17,039 bases of DNA. Origin: an uncultured Chloroflexota bacterium (lineage in GTDB: Bacteria; Chloroflexota; Chloroflexia; Chloroflexales; Roseiflexaceae). Every line of letters begins with the position of its first letter. Position 1 is the stretch's first letter. The translations under genes and the position numbers were made by a program. The stretch spans positions 1 to 17,039 of the forward strand of contig CAIQIY010000559.1 of the NCBI GenBank assembly GCA_903871975.1, written 5' to 3'. The notes under the pieces are model-generated. The model was not told the origin of the DNA. It searched no databases and saw nothing but the letters and a program-made list of their open reading frames with translations. Below, one piece after another: positions 16,696 to 17,039 of this stretch.

Positions 16696-17039
16696 ATGGC
16701 GCGACACTATCACATCATCGGCATCGGCGGCGCAGGGATGAGCGCGATGGCCCACATCCTGCTCGATCGTGGCGCGCGAGTGAGTGGCTCGGATCTGAGC
16801 GACGGCGCATCGCTCGAGGCACTGGCGGCGCGCGGTGCATCGGTGCGCATCGGCCACGACGCCGCCGCCGTCGCCGGCGCCGATCTGGTGATGACGACCT
16901 CGGCTGCTGCGTCGGATCACGTCGAGATTCGCGCCGCCCACGCTGCCGGCATTCCGGTGCTCAAGCGCGCCGACGTGTGGCGCGAATGGTCGGCCGAACG
17001 CCGCGTGGTGGCAGTCGCCGGAACCCACGGCAAGACGAC
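16696..17039 (+). CDS. murC: UDP-N-acetylmuramate--L-alanine ligase MurC (3' end cut by window)
   Basis: 114 complete codons from an ATG at 16696 to the right edge, with no stop. MurC adds L-alanine to UDP-MurNAc, the first step of stem peptide synthesis. The N-terminal domain shows [17 protein letters not shown] (6-22), the nucleotide-sugar binding loop typical of MurC, then VSGSDL (29-34) and VMTTSAA (65-71). The fragment ends in VAGTHGKT (107-114), the start of the ATP-binding P-loop with K113. AGGAG at 16682-16686 lies 9 nt before the ATG. Order murG-X-murC continues the dcw pattern; murB, ftsQ, ftsA and ftsZ, if present, would lie beyond the window. Confidence 0.94.
   Translation, partial: MARHYHIIGIGGAGMSAMAHILLDRGARVSGSDLSDGASLEALAARGASVRIGHDAAAVAGADLVMTTSAAASDHVEIRAAHAAGIPVLKRADVWREWSAERRVVAVAGTHGKT

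Overview
The window is high-GC bacterial DNA and almost entirely coding. It is dominated by a dcw (division and cell wall) cluster on the + strand, from about 5.7 kb to the right edge. Gene order, the style of the Mur and Fts proteins, and the neighbouring polytopic membrane proteins suggest Chloroflexota (class Chloroflexia). This is a judgement from the sequence alone and is only moderately secure.

Left part (1-5.1 kb). A polytopic O-antigen ligase/polymerase-like protein on the - strand (3' end cut by the window edge) is divergent from a large membrane protein resembling GT-C glycosyltransferases; 63 bp separate them. Together they look like surface-glycan genes. A GTG-started, Tat-exported 5'-nucleotidase-type metallophosphatase follows on the + strand. 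moaC (molybdenum cofactor synthesis) faces it from the - strand, and a long imperfect hairpin lies in the gap between them.

Right part (5.6-17.0 kb). A consensus-like promoter (TTGAAC, 17 bp, TATAAT) drives rsmH-ftsL-ftsI. A second, extended -10 promoter lies just after ftsI, where many dcw clusters carry murE, and precedes murF-mraY-murD-rhomboid-ftsW-murG-(five-TM membrane protein)-murC, the last cut by the right edge. Genes overlap or are spaced by a few bases (ftsL/ftsI share ATGA; murD and the rhomboid gene overlap by 11 nt; ftsW and murG by 122 nt), which implies tight translational coupling. The products cover lipid II synthesis (MurF, MurD and MurC for the peptide stem, MraY for lipid I, MurG for lipid II), septal glycan polymerisation and crosslinking (FtsW with FtsI, scaffolded by FtsL), and 16S rRNA methylation (RsmH).

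Most of the window is ordinary and easily named. What deserves a second look: an apparently active rhomboid protease between murD and ftsW; an unnamed five-TM protein between murG and murC; non-canonical residues in MurG and MraY; the long ftsW/murG overlap, which gives FtsW an arginine-rich tail; the absence of mraZ and murE; and a shared extended -10 promoter style. No mobile element, tRNA, rRNA or CRISPR array is visible, and no non-coding gap exceeds about 170 bases.
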